A stretch of 64,000 nt of DNA from Coniella vitis (Eukaryota; Ascomycota; Sordariomycetes; Diaporthales; Schizoparmaceae): positions 992,001 to 1,056,000 of the forward strand of contig WUJK01000002.1 of NCBI GenBank assembly GCA_011317545.1, read 5' to 3'. The translations under genes and the position numbers were made by a program. Below the pieces are notes generated by a model that was not told where the DNA came from, searched no databases, and saw nothing but the letters and a program-made list of their open reading frames with translations. Shown here one piece after another: positions 11,376 to 23,920 of this stretch. Every line of letters starts with the position of its first letter. The first letter of the stretch is position 1.

Positions 11376-13589
11376 GTTTGCGACAAGACGGGCAAAAGTA
11401 GGGTGGGATGGAAGTGGACGTTGGCAGGCAGAGGTAGCGGAGCTGGATCGAAGCTGCAGAAAGAGTTTTCTTGCGAGGTCGTTGACGTGCGTGGAGGCTG
11501 TCGGGACTGAGAAGGAATCTTGGAGTTGAGCGAGTCTGGAGGAAGATGCCAATTACGTGGTTGCAAGTCAGTAAGGTCAAGTCGGGCTGGAAAAGGAGGT
11601 GTGCAATGCAGTGTGGTGCTGTAGTTTGCGGTGGCACCCCGGAGTGTTGGGGAGGGGTGAATGGATACTGTTAGTCAGTGCCAGTGGTCGGCACCAAAAA
11701 AGGCGGGTCGAGGCTTTGTTTTGGGGGGCTCTCAGGGTCCTTCCCAAAACCACGATTGGGCAGACGGGCGGGCGGACGGACCAAGATAAGACAATGCGTG
11801 TTTCCAAGGGAAGAATGGCGCAGAGCAACAACCACCAGGTCAGATTAGGTCAGATCGAGGTTTGAGAAGGGCCATAAAGGTGGACGATGACTGTGCTGGA
11901 TGACCGTGGTCATCACCACCACCAGGACCGTCCTGCGCCCTCCTCCTTCCTTGCCCCCTCTCCACCCTCCTTCGAGGCCTCAGCCCAGCGGGCAGTGCTG
12001 GCAGCTGGCAGCCCAAAAGCGTGTTTGCATTGTTCTCGGATGCAGCGTTAACCGCATGTTTCATCATCACGTGCTGGGCATGCTCCCAAGGTTTTGCCTA
12101 GGCCACTTTGACAGCCTGCCATCCGCCTGTCGCTTACCATGGTTACTGTTGCTATTCCGGCACTCTTTGTTGGACGTGTGCTCACCTGATGCGCTGCGAG
12201 CTGTATAAAAATACACTTTTACGAATGCACACAAAGACTCGAAGAACGATCCACTGTCACTCGCGTAGCGAGTCTCGGGCTGCTTTACCGTATGCTGCTT
12301 TATTGTATACGACAGCTCAATTAGCTGCAACAATGCCACAAAGATTTTGATGACGGCTGACCAAGTACATGCGTTCTACTTGAGCACCACGTGCGTCAAG
12401 TGCCGAATTGGAATTTACAAGCGGGCAATTTCGAATACAGTTTGCAGATAGACTACATAGTACAATCATAGTATTGAGGGGGCTTCTTACATAGAAGCAT
12501 GGCTTGATGCTACCGTGTACAGTATACTATAGTATAGTATGCTTACATAGTATCATCTAGCCAGTCAGGCAAGTTGAGTGGATCGCGTTTTAGCACAGAC
12601 TGCCAGATTCTTGCCCCTTGCTTGTCCGTGTGTGGACCGTATACCCACTGCCACCTCAGGACCTGGTAGAAGTACATTGCAGTATACATAGATAGTATTA
12701 TACACCGGGATTGACTTCAACCATACATGCACAACCACATCCAAATGCTGCTGGACAGAAGCTTCCAATGGTTTTCAAAGTAACTGTGAAGACTTCGCCT
12801 TTCGTCTTATTAATAAGCACGGGGTCTATTACCAAATCTGGCGCCGCCAATTGGGGACCATATGGCCTTAACTGCCTTCTCTTCAGGGTTAGGAGCTTGG
12901 AAGTATTTGCTCCCATTCAGGTTTATCAGGGCCTGGCTGACAGCGATTCATCTGCTTAGTTGACGAGACAGAAGCAATACTATATATACTAGAGCAGGTA
13001 CCATATAGCTTGTACTATGTAGGAGCGCACACGTACCCATAGCTGTCTGTTGCAACTCTGTAATCAGGAAGGGCACCTTCTTTGCGTCTACAGAAGGTGC
13101 CAGGTACCCAGGTACATCTGTATTCCAGCACAGGACCACCACAAACCCTTGGTTGCGCCTTTCCTGCCACTTGCAACTACTTCACCATCATAGTGCTATG
13201 AGTTGCCGACGACACATATTGTGCCAGGTTAGCAAACTCATCTACCTCTCTGATAAGCCTTACTGGCTACACACTCGCCTGTCATTCATTTGTCGTAACA
13301 GGCAAGGTCTGCTGTTGTGTCTGTCAAGCTATCCAATTCCTTCGCAAAAGGTCCCCCAAGTCGCGCCAAGTCGTGGATGGCCACAGCAGACCTTCCCACT
13401 CTCTACCACTAGCTGTTTTCAATCCACAAAGCGTTCCCCTCACTCTCGCAATCCGTCTTCTGTCACTTCCCGAGTTCTTTGCGGTGCGATCTGTACTTTT
13501 AGCGCGCCCAGTCAGAACCGTGACTTGAGATCTCATCCAATGCATTTCCTCATATCGGCTTTGATTGGTTGATAATCGTTGGCGACAAC
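11376..13589. other. Divergent promoter region, Rab11 gene / chromodomain gene
   Basis: This 2.2-kb stretch separates two genes transcribed away from each other and must hold both promoters. Pyrimidine-rich tracts and several short upstream frames occur, none convincing. TACATAGTA-type motifs lie at 12454-12462, 12544-12552 and 13013-13021, amid runs of TAGTA and TATA-like sequence around 12450-12560. This is the densest patch of the motif in the window. Confidence 0.5.
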
Positions 13590-16500
13590 ATGGCCAGCCA
13601 CGAGCAGGACGGTTCGCCGCCTCAAACTGCTGCAATGCACGAGGATGACTCGGACACCATATCGCTGACTTCCACGGCCTATGACGACTCGCCGGATACC
13701 GAGTATGTCGTCGAGGATACTCACCAGGAGAAGTTAGACGACCAAGGCGCTCTCGCCCATCTTTTGGTGGAATGGGCCAATTTTCCTCTCGACGAGTGCA
13801 CCTGTAAGCTCACCACTCGAGTCTGTGAATTCAGACGTCCAGGACATCGGAAGTGTCCTTGAAGTCTTCATCGGACGTTTTCATTGACATTGTCAAACCG
13901 CAGGGGAGCCCGTTGATAACCTTCCAGAGCAACTCATAGAGCAATGGGAAGCCAAAAAAGCGACGCAGGACCCCAGTATAGCTGCGGACTTTGAACGGAG
14001 ATACGAATGCGCTCGGCAAGAGAAGTGCGAGGAGGCACGTCAGCGTCACCGCAGAAGAAATGCCAAGCGACAAAGGCTGGGGCTCGCACCAACACGCTTC
14101 GTCTTCAGAGGCTGTACATACCCTGATTCGGATGACGATCGGTACTTTCCTGATAGTGTCCAGGTTAGCGACCTTGATGAGGAAGAAGAACATGAAGACG
14201 CAGACTACCGAGGTATTGAATCCGAGTCAGAGGAGGCCGATGAAGAAGCCGACGAGGACAATGTCATAGACCTCAAGGCCGCTAGTTCCTTGCTGCTCAC
14301 TGGCCTTCCGCTCAGTAAGAAGCAAAAGAAGCAGCAGCCTGAGAGAAGTCGGCCTGTGAACAAGTTCTTCACCCTCCGCCCAGACGACCCAACATTTGGT
14401 AATGAAAAGATTCCAACAGCGGCAGTGGCAAAGAAGAAAACCCAAAATGCGGCTGCAAAGAGCGCAACAACACACAATTTGTTGCGTAATTCCCCGATCA
14501 CGAATCCTGTGGCCGCGAAAGAAGGTCGAAGTGGAGGACCCCCCAACGGAAGAGCGGAGCTGCCTTCATTGACCGGCTATCAGGGCTCAGCTAGAAAGAC
14601 TGACAAGTCAGCTTTACCCAGTCGATCCAAGGCCTCGTCTTCTGTGACGACTGCGATAAAGCCAGCGGTTGCTGCTGGCGCCGCCGCCGCCGCTACTACG
14701 GCCAGTACTGCGAAAAAGGGTCTGAAGGCAAAAAAGAGCAATCAAACTACGGTCAACGTGTTCACCGGTGGCAAAAAAATAATCAAGAGACGTCGCATCG
14801 GTAACGATGAGGCCGATAGCAGCAAGAATCAAAGGCTCTATAACCGCCACAGCTACATTCGCAAGTCAGAGCTGAGATCCAGGGCAAGAAACGATGCTGC
14901 GCCCGATATCACCAAAGTTGCTGCTGCTCTTTTTGCGCCAGGCACAAACTTGGTTCACAAATCCCAGCCAGCGCGACTAGCGACTAAGACAAATGTTCAA
15001 CAGCCTGAGAATAGCGCTCCAACTCCACCACCGCCTCCTCCGAAATCAATGTTGAAACCGCCCGTCCGCTCTTTGACGGCACCTACAACCTGTATTGCAG
15101 ATTCAGGTGCCATAAAGGGACTACCAAAGTCTGCGCTCTTGAAACGAACCCATTCCGGCTCGTCTGTGACCCAACCCAGGCAGAAGACCAAGACTGTGCG
15201 CTTTACTGGAGTGCATGAAAATGACAATGGTTCGTCGGCCGTCGAGCCTAGGTCGCTGCGCTTTCCGGGGGGTGATGTGCGGTTTGTTAGCCAAGATACC
15301 CCGAGCCCTACTACTGGTGATGAGTCTCTGTTTGTGGACGAACCCATGGAAATTGACTACGAAGAGACACCAGCGCTTACGACTTCTATAATGGCTGAGG
15401 CCCAGAAACAAAACTTGCACGACGTGAGCAAGGACGTTAGTCTTATAACTACTCCTGATCAGAAACTCAATGTTACTTTCCATGGTGTCCCAGTGCCCGA
15501 CCCTCAGAACATCCATCGTCCATGGCTGACGAGCTTTTTGGGCCAAGATTGTCTTCGCATTAGCCATTCCGTCCGATTTGATGATTTCAATTCCCAGATT
15601 TCACTTCTATGGGGAAATGGGGTTCAGATTCTTTTTTCGGGATCAATGACTTCAGGGAGCGCGGCGCAAAAGCTTGACACTGTTGCCGGACACCTGAAAA
15701 TCAAATTTTCGTGCTTGTTCATGGCGCAAGAGCACTTCAATCTTCTCGTCTTGCCGTCAGGCTGTCCTGAGTTCAATCTGGGGCCCCTTGGTATCCGATG
15801 TGGTCCTCTCGAGAATGCTGGGCTTCAATACCTCGTTTTTTGGACGGCTTATCCAATATACCAGCTCATTCGCCCAAGTTCAGGTGCAGCGGAGCGACAC
15901 CAGTTAGATTCGGTCGCAGAGCGAACGTATCTTTTCAGCTCCATATTGCATATGCGATACAGTCCACTCCTCGCTGGTCTTCTGACACACCCTCACCAGC
16001 AGCAACAGCGCAAGAGAGTGCTATTCTTCTTGGCTTTCCCAGAGCGAGCCTTGGACTGGTGCGACTCTATGTGCTTGTGGCTGTCTGTCCGTGATCCAGA
16101 TTGCAAGATTTATGTCATTTTTGAAATCGGTGCCTGGACAGCATTTGCGGAAAAGGCAAGCACAGAAGGTGGCGTAATAATTCTGCACGACGCCATTGTT
16201 CCATTTGTACGTCGGTTTCCGAAGATGGCTCCGCTACTGTCGAGGTACAATATCAATATCTGGCGATTCTCCGAATTTCTTGACCTCCCACAACTGCAGC
16301 TGTCCGGCGGATCAACAAATGCTCCTATTTTGCCGCCGAGGTTCTCTCGCCTATTTCCGCTGGGGAAAGCCATCCTAATCACACCAAGCTTCATCGTCAC
16401 TCAACCTCAGGAAGCACTGAAGTTTTTCCAGTGGTTCTTCCAATTCTTCTCGGAAAAGTCGCCCAAGCAGTCATTCGTGAAACTTGTGACCGCGCATGAT

Positions 16501-18144
16501 ATACGCAGTTACCTTCGTGACCTGGCTGGCGAAAAAATTCAGGACGAGAAGATGTTGAGTGAAAGGGTGTGGCATAGACTGTCTCCAGAAGAGAAAGCTG
16601 CTCGCCGCACCGCTGCTGCTTTGACCGAGCAGGACCTTGAGGCTCGCCAGAGGACCTGGCTTGAACTTGACCGATGGTTAGCGCAACAAGTTGAATTCGA
16701 TGGCGCTTCATTAGACGATCCTCCGATTGTGTTCGCAGACGAATCGATTGACTGTAATGACGAACAGAGCCTCGTCAACTGGTTTGGCTGGTGGTCCGCT
16801 GCACGGTTCGACCAATGTCGAAGGTTCTTTGTGGTCGGTTCAATCTTCACACCTGGAAAGCGCAGAAAGGTCACGTCTATCAATTATCTTGACAGGGCTA
16901 CCAGGAAGGTTGTTTTGCCTAACTACAGTCGGAAATCCCAATCGCTATCCTCGTGTTACGTGTCCAAGTCCGACAAGGAGGCACAGAGCGAAAGTGTCGC
17001 GGGAAAATACTGCGAAGGGCTTGACGGAACACAACGATTCCCGAGCCAAAAGTTTAACAACCGTGCGGACGAGCTTCGATACTTTCTGCAAGCCATGAAC
17101 ACTTACTCGGGCCCTCGAACGAAGATTATTAGCAACCCGGTGTCTTGGACTGATCGAGCAATGGCAGATGTTTTTGGCGACCATGCAAAGACTTTCGATA
17201 CCATTGATGACTGGTGGCTGTCTTTTGGGCCTTGGCGTCAAAGTCATATGTCTTTCAACACCTGCGTCGCTTTCTTCTATACAGTACTGGAAGAACCTGG
17301 ATCCTTAGGAGGCTCTTCGGGGACAGCACCTAAGCGACATCCGTGGCTCGCCATCTACCGCCCTGTTAACCCTCATATAATTACGGGAGATTACAAGCAT
17401 GGACGAACAGAGTTGATTATTTGGGACTTACGTGCCGCGTCTTACCTGGAGACTAAACCACAGATTACAATGCAAGACTTGACTGGGATGCAGCGTGTTC
17501 TCATTCATCATGTCGAGCTTCATGCCAAGGAGAAAAACGAGGGTGCCTATCTCGATCGGGTATGGCTGGGCGGTTTTGACAAACATATCAATCAATGCTT
17601 GGGGCGGAGCTCTGGTTCGCCGATAGATATGACTGCAGAGTTCTTGGAGATACTATGCAGAGACATTGTGCACACCGTGCCAGGCTACGAAAATTTCATG
17701 TTCACAAACGGGTGGCGGAAGGTTGTCGAACCGTCCCCACATGAACTCACACAGCCACAGACAAAGAGGGATACAAGGCCGCCGTCACAACAAGACGACG
17801 CGGAGGAGAGTGACGTGGAAGAGACCAAGCTCGTCTTCGAGCCCCCTTGTGACTCCGAGAACCCCGTCTCCAAGTGTACCAATGACTTGTACGAGGCGAC
17901 GCGCCTTGCTCGACTACAAAACCCAGACGCGACGACCATGTTCTACACGTACCGCCCGACCATGGAGTGGTATCAGAATCAGATCGCCGAGGGCCGCCAC
18001 TTTGAGCACATTATGGTGGATGATTGGTGCAAGGTGTTTAAGGAGTTGAAGATGGATCCAACTTCTGCTGGGGCAGGTGCGGACAAAGCTGTCGGCCGTC
18101 CAAGGTCAGCAATGGGGTTCAGGAAGGAGAACAAGCCCATTTGA
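13590..18144 (+). CDS. Large chromodomain protein
   Basis: Probable heterochromatin-associated protein. There are two exons, 13590-13803 and 13904-18144, joined by a 100-nt intron that falls inside the chromodomain. Splicing creates LVEWANFPLDECTWEP, a textbook chromodomain core, and yields 1484 residues. The domain covers about residues 39-90. The likely methyl-lysine cage residues are Y39, W62 and F65, so it should read a methylated histone tail. Residues 90-650 are low in complexity, basic and serine-rich. The C-terminal 800 residues look globular and folded, for example VLFFLAFPERALDWCDSMC and the region of HDAIVPFVRRFPKM, but match no domain I can name. Chromodomain partners of fungal deacetylase complexes and Chp1-like proteins are possible relatives; I cannot choose. 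The gene ends 734 bases from, and converges on, the peroxin gene. Confidence 0.88.
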
Positions 18145-18877
18145 AAAGACTGGACGTTGTTTTTCTGTTCTGTTTTTGGGGTGTGCTTTGGTAACTAATG
18201 CTGCGTCTGGTGTTTCTTTGCTGTTGCACATGGAGAAGTCGGCTTGGACGCCAGGGAATATGAAGATGGGAGGAGCTGGTGGCGTGTGTATTGTGTTGTG
18301 ATATCGTCACCAACACTGCGTTAGGTGACACGATGGCGGACTGTACAACAGGAATTTGCTTTGACCTATAGTGGGTGGATACTAAGTAGATGTCTGAAAT
18401 AGTAAGCCTGAAGAGACAGAAGATGGCAAAGAAGCTCTCTGCATGTCTTTTGACGTGTCCGTAGCAAGTTGTGATAAACATAATTTTGCGTGCAGAGTGG
18501 TGAGTGTAATCCACAGGTGAGTGCATGGCCGTGGCTGGTCATTGTTTCCAACATCAAAACTTGTTTACGACTTACGCCACCAAGAACATACGGAAAGAGG
18601 TAGAAGAGAGTCGAGTGGTCATCTTTAAATTTGTGTATAGTGTCTTGTCCAGGAGGCTTTCGTTAGCGGAGCATTGTTAGCGGAGCATCACAGGCTGAGG
18701 CGATATCACGTCTAGTTCGAACAGGGTCTGGTGTGCATCACCATCATATCTTCGTTATGCAGTTATCGTAATGGCAAGTTCTTCGTTGCCTTAGCAGCAG
18801 CAGCAGCAGCACATGTTCGCTAATCTGTCCCCTTCCGCGTCTCATATCCCTTCATGCCCAGCACGTACTTCCCCGCC
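18145..18877. other. Convergent 3' region
   Basis: It holds the 3' UTRs of the chromodomain gene (from the left) and the peroxin gene (from the right). A short CAG/AGC run lies at 18793-18811. No gene is visible. Confidence 0.55.
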
Positions 18878-20110
18878 CTACCTCATTGACGACGGAAAAC
18901 TCCTTGTACTCAACAGGACTCCCTTGACACTGCGAATGCTCGTCTTGACCCTCTTGATTTCATCATCAAGTTCATTCCGTGATGTGCCGTACAGATAACT
19001 ACTCGATATGCCGTACGACTCGGGCGGATACGTCAGGCTGTGCAAATCCGACGAAAAGTCATTGAGCAGGGTTTTAGTTGCGGCGAGATCTTCGGTCGAT
19101 TGCAATACGTCGTGCGAGAGCTGGCGCATGCTGGCTTGGATACGTGCCAGGCGGTCGGCTTGATGTTGTGTTTCCTGGGCCAGCGTGCGCTGTTTTCCAT
19201 ATCTTCTGTCGTTGTTGTTGTTGTTGTTGTTGTCATTGTATGGGTCGGGTGTGGAGGGTGTGGAGGGTGGTGGAGAGGTTTGCACGCCTACGTCACGGTG
19301 GAAGAGCTCGGAAGGGTCGTCGTAGTTGCTGTCGCCGTCGTCGTGGGAGGGTGGTGCTGCTGTTGCTTTTGACATTGCCTTCTTGGCACTTGCGACAGCG
19401 ACAGTCTTTCCAATTGAGTCGTAGCCCGGGGGTATTTCGGAGACGGCCTGTTCGAGCTTTTCGACAAGCTGAGACAGGTTCTTGGAGGCGTTTTGGTGGA
19501 AGTCGACGCGGGCGTCCGTGAGGGAGCCGACCATGGGGCCGACGAGGTGTTTTGTGGCGCCGTAGACGAGTGTAGAGAAGCCAGCGATGATGCCGAGGGA
19601 GTTGAAGAGGCCCGAGGCGGTGATGAGTGGAGGGGGTTTGAGAGGTTCGGTCAGGAATTCTGGGTAGGTTACGATTGGTGGGCGGTCGGGTTGCGCTTCG
19701 TCTGCGCTGGTAGAGGTGTTTGGGATTGCTGTTATTGTGGTTGTTGGGGCGGAAGAGGAGGGAGGGATTGAAGGCGAAGGTTCTTGTGTTTTGTCTGGAA
19801 GTGGCTCGGCGGTGGCTTGTCGTTCTGATGTTGGTGATGTTGATGCTGGTGATGTTGTCTTGGCAGTCTCTCGGAGAAGGGTGTCGATGTCTTCTTGCTG
19901 CAGGCCTTTGGACTTGAGGAAATCGACCTTCTTTTGTGTATCTGCATCCCTTACGGACTCATCTTGGAGGAATACTCTTGCTTGCTCCAGTGTGACGTCG
20001 GAGGAGGGCGTTTCCGAGCTCTGGCTCTCGGGTTGTTGCTGGGCTGCTTGCTGCCATGACGGTATCGAAGCAGCAGCGGGCTGCTTGGTGTTTTTATCTG
20101 CCTCACTCAT
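18878..20110 (-). CDS. Pex14-domain peroxin (Pex14 or Pex14/17, also called Pex33)
   Basis: Peroxisomal membrane docking protein for cargo-loaded Pex5. One exon gives 410 residues. The conserved N-terminal Pex14 helix bundle lies at about residues 39-80 (LEQARVFLQDESVRD, then KVDFLKSKGL). A hydrophobic segment at about 161-195 could span or enter the membrane. A predicted coiled coil follows (NLSQLVEKLEQAV), then an acidic low-complexity part with a run of asparagines from a GTT repeat at 19211-19232, and a second helical region near the end. Filamentous ascomycetes have both Pex14 and a Pex14/17 protein. The offset N-terminal domain with SWQQ before it and the short C-terminus favour Pex14/17, but I cannot settle this from memory. 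Confidence 0.85.
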   Translation of the reverse strand: MSEADKNTKQPAAASIPSWQQAAQQQPESQSSETPSSDVTLEQARVFLQDESVRDADTQKKVDFLKSKGLQQEDIDTLLRETAKTTSPASTSPTSERQATAEPLPDKTQEPSPSIPPSSSAPTTTITAIPNTSTSADEAQPDRPPIVTYPEFLTEPLKPPPLITASGLFNSLGIIAGFSTLVYGATKHLVGPMVGSLTDARVDFHQNASKNLSQLVEKLEQAVSEIPPGYDSIGKTVAVASAKKAMSKATAAPPSHDDGDSNYDDPSELFHRDVGVQTSPPPSTPSTPDPYNDNNNNNNNDRRYGKQRTLAQETQHQADRLARIQASMRQLSHDVLQSTEDLAATKTLLNDFSSDLHSLTYPPESYGISSSYLYGTSRNELDDEIKRVKTSIRSVKGVLLSTRSFPSSMR

Positions 20111-22368
20111 ACTGCTGGTCTCGTTTGGCGGGGGTTCGTGTCAAGTAATCTTGGCCAGATGATGTACTTCTTCGTTGAAGATGTGCCCAGTAGCTCCAAA
20201 CAGAAGAAGTAGAAAATAGTAAACAGCTAAATGTTGAAGATGGAGAGTTCAAGTTCCAAGGTTGGACTGTCGACCGGCAGGCTCGTGAACCAACCTCGGC
20301 TGAAGGTTATCGTGCACGGATCATTCTGGGACGGAGTATCTAGGTACTTTCAATACTAGTACATACCATAGTAGTAGTGCGGAGTACAGCGATACCTCGC
20401 AGCGGATGTACTATACATCGTGTCCGTGGTGTGAGAATACAACTCAGCCAAGTACCCCACGCCAAGGGCTACTACAAAGTACATAGTACCACCTACGTAT
20501 GGTAGGCAACTCCACCAAAAAGAGGATCGGCAAGGCAACCCAAGACTGTTCCGGAGCGGATCTCGAAATTGGCCTTTTGGATACTACATACTACATACTA
20601 CATTGACACAAGCCCAAAGCCACGTCCTACCAGCGTGCCAGACAGGCCCTGCTTTCTCGGACCACTGTACAGCAAGCAAAGCAGGAGCATTGCACTCACC
20701 CAACGCGCGTCGCCTATCCGCCCGTCCCTTGGCCGCATCTTGCTGCCGACAGGTAAGTGATGAGGGTGGTGGTGCTTGCTTGGCCCACTTGTGTGCTGCG
20801 AACGCTTGTACGGGGAGGATCACTTCTTGTGCGATGCCTGCTTTGCGTGCTGACGGCTCTCTATGGTGCAGACTCGGTTGCAACGGACCGCTACACCGCG
20901 GCAGCACAATTGACAAAAGAGCGATTCTGGTAACTGCTACTCTTTTGCACCTGTGTGTATGCTACGCTAGCAACAAGAACAAGCCCATTGGAGTCTCGAT
21001 TGGCCTTGGCCTTGCCCTGGACGAGAGGGCCTTTTCTCTTTGTGGGTAGACTTCAAGTCACACAGAGCAGACCAGCCCACTACGGCCAGCCAAGGAGTGT
21101 ACAGCCACCTCGTTGCATTGATTGCTTGTTGCTGCGTTTGCCAACTTTGTACAGAGGGACCTTGCACTCCCACCAGCGTGATGTAAGTGATTTATTTTGT
21201 ATTCTTTAGGCTGTCTTGTCCCCTTGCAAACGCGCCCTCTCTCTGCCTGGTGGATATTACATGCACTTTGCCCGTCGCTTGTTGAGCTTGCCATGACACG
21301 CGCCTCGGCCCTCGCATATTTTGAGAGTCCACCCCATCATTTCCACGGCACAAATGTTCAGTATGCTCTCCTGCCCAGCACAAACGGTCTGCTGTTCACA
21401 CGTCGTCTTCTGCGGCGGTTGGCCGTTTGATCGAGTCGCGTCTGGCCAATCGCGCGCCAGCAACCTCCCAAAGGCGGATTTTGACATTCCATATCTGGAT
21501 ATCTCGGCTCGGATCGCCCAGGCCAGGTGGATAAGATTGGACGGAGAAGTCGGATGCAACCAGCTGCGGACCACCTCAGTCAAGACGTCCAAGCTCGCCA
21601 TTGTGGCCTCGAGGACGTCATAACCGCCAGGGCTGCGTTGACATCCATACATATATCGTGACAATTCAAGAAGGCGGCTGTCGAGGATACAGCATATACG
21701 CGTGACAAGAAGGTTGCCAGACAGGGCCCTAGTCCAGTCCTGCCGGCACGTTCCATGCATTCCACCCGCCCATCTTGCATCTCTGGACCCGGACCCTGCG
21801 CCGCTTCCAAAGCGACCTTGTACGCCCTCCCTGCAGCAGCCTGCGAATGACATCGCGGGCGACCGACCATCCTGGCAGCAAGTGGCGGCCAGTGGAACCT
21901 CCCTTGAGCTGCTCTGCAGGCACGAACTGCGCCAGACAGAACAGGGCAGCGCACGCTGGTGTCACTGTATCATCTCACCCGCACTGCCACCTGCCACCTG
22001 CCACCAGACCTCCAACTACAGCCCTATCCGACTTGAACATCAACAAGCCGCCAGACTATCGACAAGCGCGGCCGTGGCTTGCTCATTCTTGTGCCCCCAC
22101 CCTCTGGCCAATCTGCCGAATTCCACCCAACCCTCTCACTAAGCTTCTCAAAACCGGAACGTCACACGCACATCAACTTGCTTCTCTTTCACCACCTTGA
22201 CCCATCAAAACACAAACCCTCCATTGTCGTCTCTTCACCTGCTTTACAACATATCTATCGGACAAGCTACGAGAGAGAGAGAGAGAGAGAGACAGAGAGA
22301 GACAGAGACGCACACAAGACAGCTTGCCAGGCATCTCTTTTTGTTTCTCGCAAACGCATCCATCCATC
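20111..22368. other. Divergent promoter region, peroxin / ies2
   Basis: It holds the promoters of the two genes transcribed outwards. Near 20340-20600 are repeats of the type TACTACATACTACATAC and a TACATAGTA motif at 20480-20488. From about 21950 the strand leading to ies2 becomes rich in C and T, as fungal 5' UTRs often are. Frames on either strand are short and lack motifs. Confidence 0.5.
22271..22310 (+). repeat. GA microsatellite in the ies2 5' UTR
   Basis: An almost uninterrupted (GA)n run with two GACA breaks, ending about 60 bases before the ies2 start codon. It probably lies in the transcribed leader. Confidence 0.8.
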
Positions 22369-23920
22369 ATGTCTTCCAGACCGCGCCGCTCAGCGGCTCA
22401 AAAGGCGTCTGTCGCAATCACTGACATGGCTGACAGAGACAATCACAACACCATGTCACCTTCACGCTCCCGTCGCGCTGGCGATAACAAAGGTCTGGCC
22501 TCTGTCTCTCGCGGCGGACAAGATGACAAGGATCACACCTATCTGACAGTGAAGCTGCCAGCGAATAAACTCCGTCAAGCCACAACCACCACTAACAACA
22601 ACCGAACCGGCTCCAGCATCTCGGTCAGCAGCGACTCTGCTCCTAAACGCCCCACTCGAGGTAACAAGAAGAACTACGTGGTCGACGATTCCGACAGTGA
22701 CGTTGAGGAGGAAGGCGAGGACGAAATTCAGGTTTGTCGAGTCTTGCACATCAGGCGGGAGAATGGATGTATGTGTATCAATTACTCTAACCAGGATGCA
22801 GGTTGGTGCTCTGGCTGGAAACGACGGCGGCGATGAAGAAGACGAGTCGGCCTTGAGCCCTGACGATGATGACGAAGATGCCGATGCTGATGAGATGGAC
22901 ATTGTTGCCGATGGAGAGGAGGATGACGAAGACGCCGAGGGTGAAGACGAATACGAAATGAGCCCAGCCCAGGCTGCCCCAACGATCAAAATCTCCAAGC
23001 CAGCCAAGACATCGCCATCCAGCAAAAAATCGCGGCAGGCACTTCCTAGGAAGACTGCTGGTCAGGCATCTTCTGTCCGGGCTGACAATTCCGATGACGA
23101 TGAACTTAGCGACCTAGACAGCGACGATGAGGCGATGAATCTCGATGATGAAGATGCCGAGGGCGAGGATGCAGATGAGGACATGGACGCTGAAGGAGAG
23201 GAGATTGAAGATGACCAAGACGCCGAGGGAGAGCCTGATGCTGATGCCACGGGCGGTCCGGTGACTGCCGACATTGATAGCGATGAAGACGGTAGCCGCG
23301 GCGGGACACCTGACCTCTCTCGCATGACGCAGCGCCAGAGGGCCCGTTTCGAGGGTCTTGATGAAAGCCACTACCAAGCCTTGTCCAACGGTAGGTTGTC
23401 ATGCCTTGTGGCACGTTTGTTCGCACATTGGAAAGGAATATTCTACTGATCCAATCTCGCAGAGGTGCAAGCCAAGAAGCACTTTACAATTGAGGAAAAG
23501 GCCATGCGACGCGCCGAAATGGCCCGTAGACGACGCAACCTCAGCGAGAAGCGCAATGAAGAAGTCAAGGTACGTTGAAATCACTGTCTGACAGTCTATC
23601 GCGCCACGCCAATTCTTGTATATTCACAGCTAACAACCCAACAGCAAGAGACAATCAACAAACTCTTGAAGAAGCAGGCCGGGAAAACCAACCGCAAGAA
23701 CCTGGCCGCCATTGGCGAGAATGAATTCGAGGATGAGGAAGGCAAGCCAAACCCCATCTTCATCCGTTGGACCAGCACAGTCAAAGGCAATGCCATTGCC
23801 GTCCCAGAAGACATCATGTCTGGACCGACTGGCCGCCTGTTTGCAAACACTGTTCGTCCTGCCAGCACGCCACGCGCTGGCCCGCCCAAGATGGTCGAGG
23901 TGGTAGAGGAAGTCTCGTAG
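22369..23920 (+). CDS. ies2: INO80 chromatin-remodelling complex subunit Ies2 (PAPA-1 domain)
   Basis: Subunit of the INO80 nucleosome remodeller; in yeast Ies2 activates the ATPase. There are four exons: 22369-22731, 22802-23390, 23463-23569 and 23645-23920. All joins keep phase and give 444 residues. The middle is a very acidic tract of D and E. The PAPA-1-like region follows: SRMTQRQRARFEGLD, then EVQAKKHFTIEEKAMRRAEM across the second intron, then KQETINKLLKKQAGKTNRK. The end, FIRWTSTVKGNAIAVPED, is typical of fungal Ies2. The start ATG follows a C/T-rich leader with the GA run. Introns are 70, 72 and 75 nt. Confidence 0.88.

Noticed and set aside
19078..19521. Plus-strand frame of 147 codons opposite the peroxin gene
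   Set aside because: It is a shadow of the minus-strand Pex14-domain coding region; cysteine and valine runs come from the complement of the asparagine repeat.
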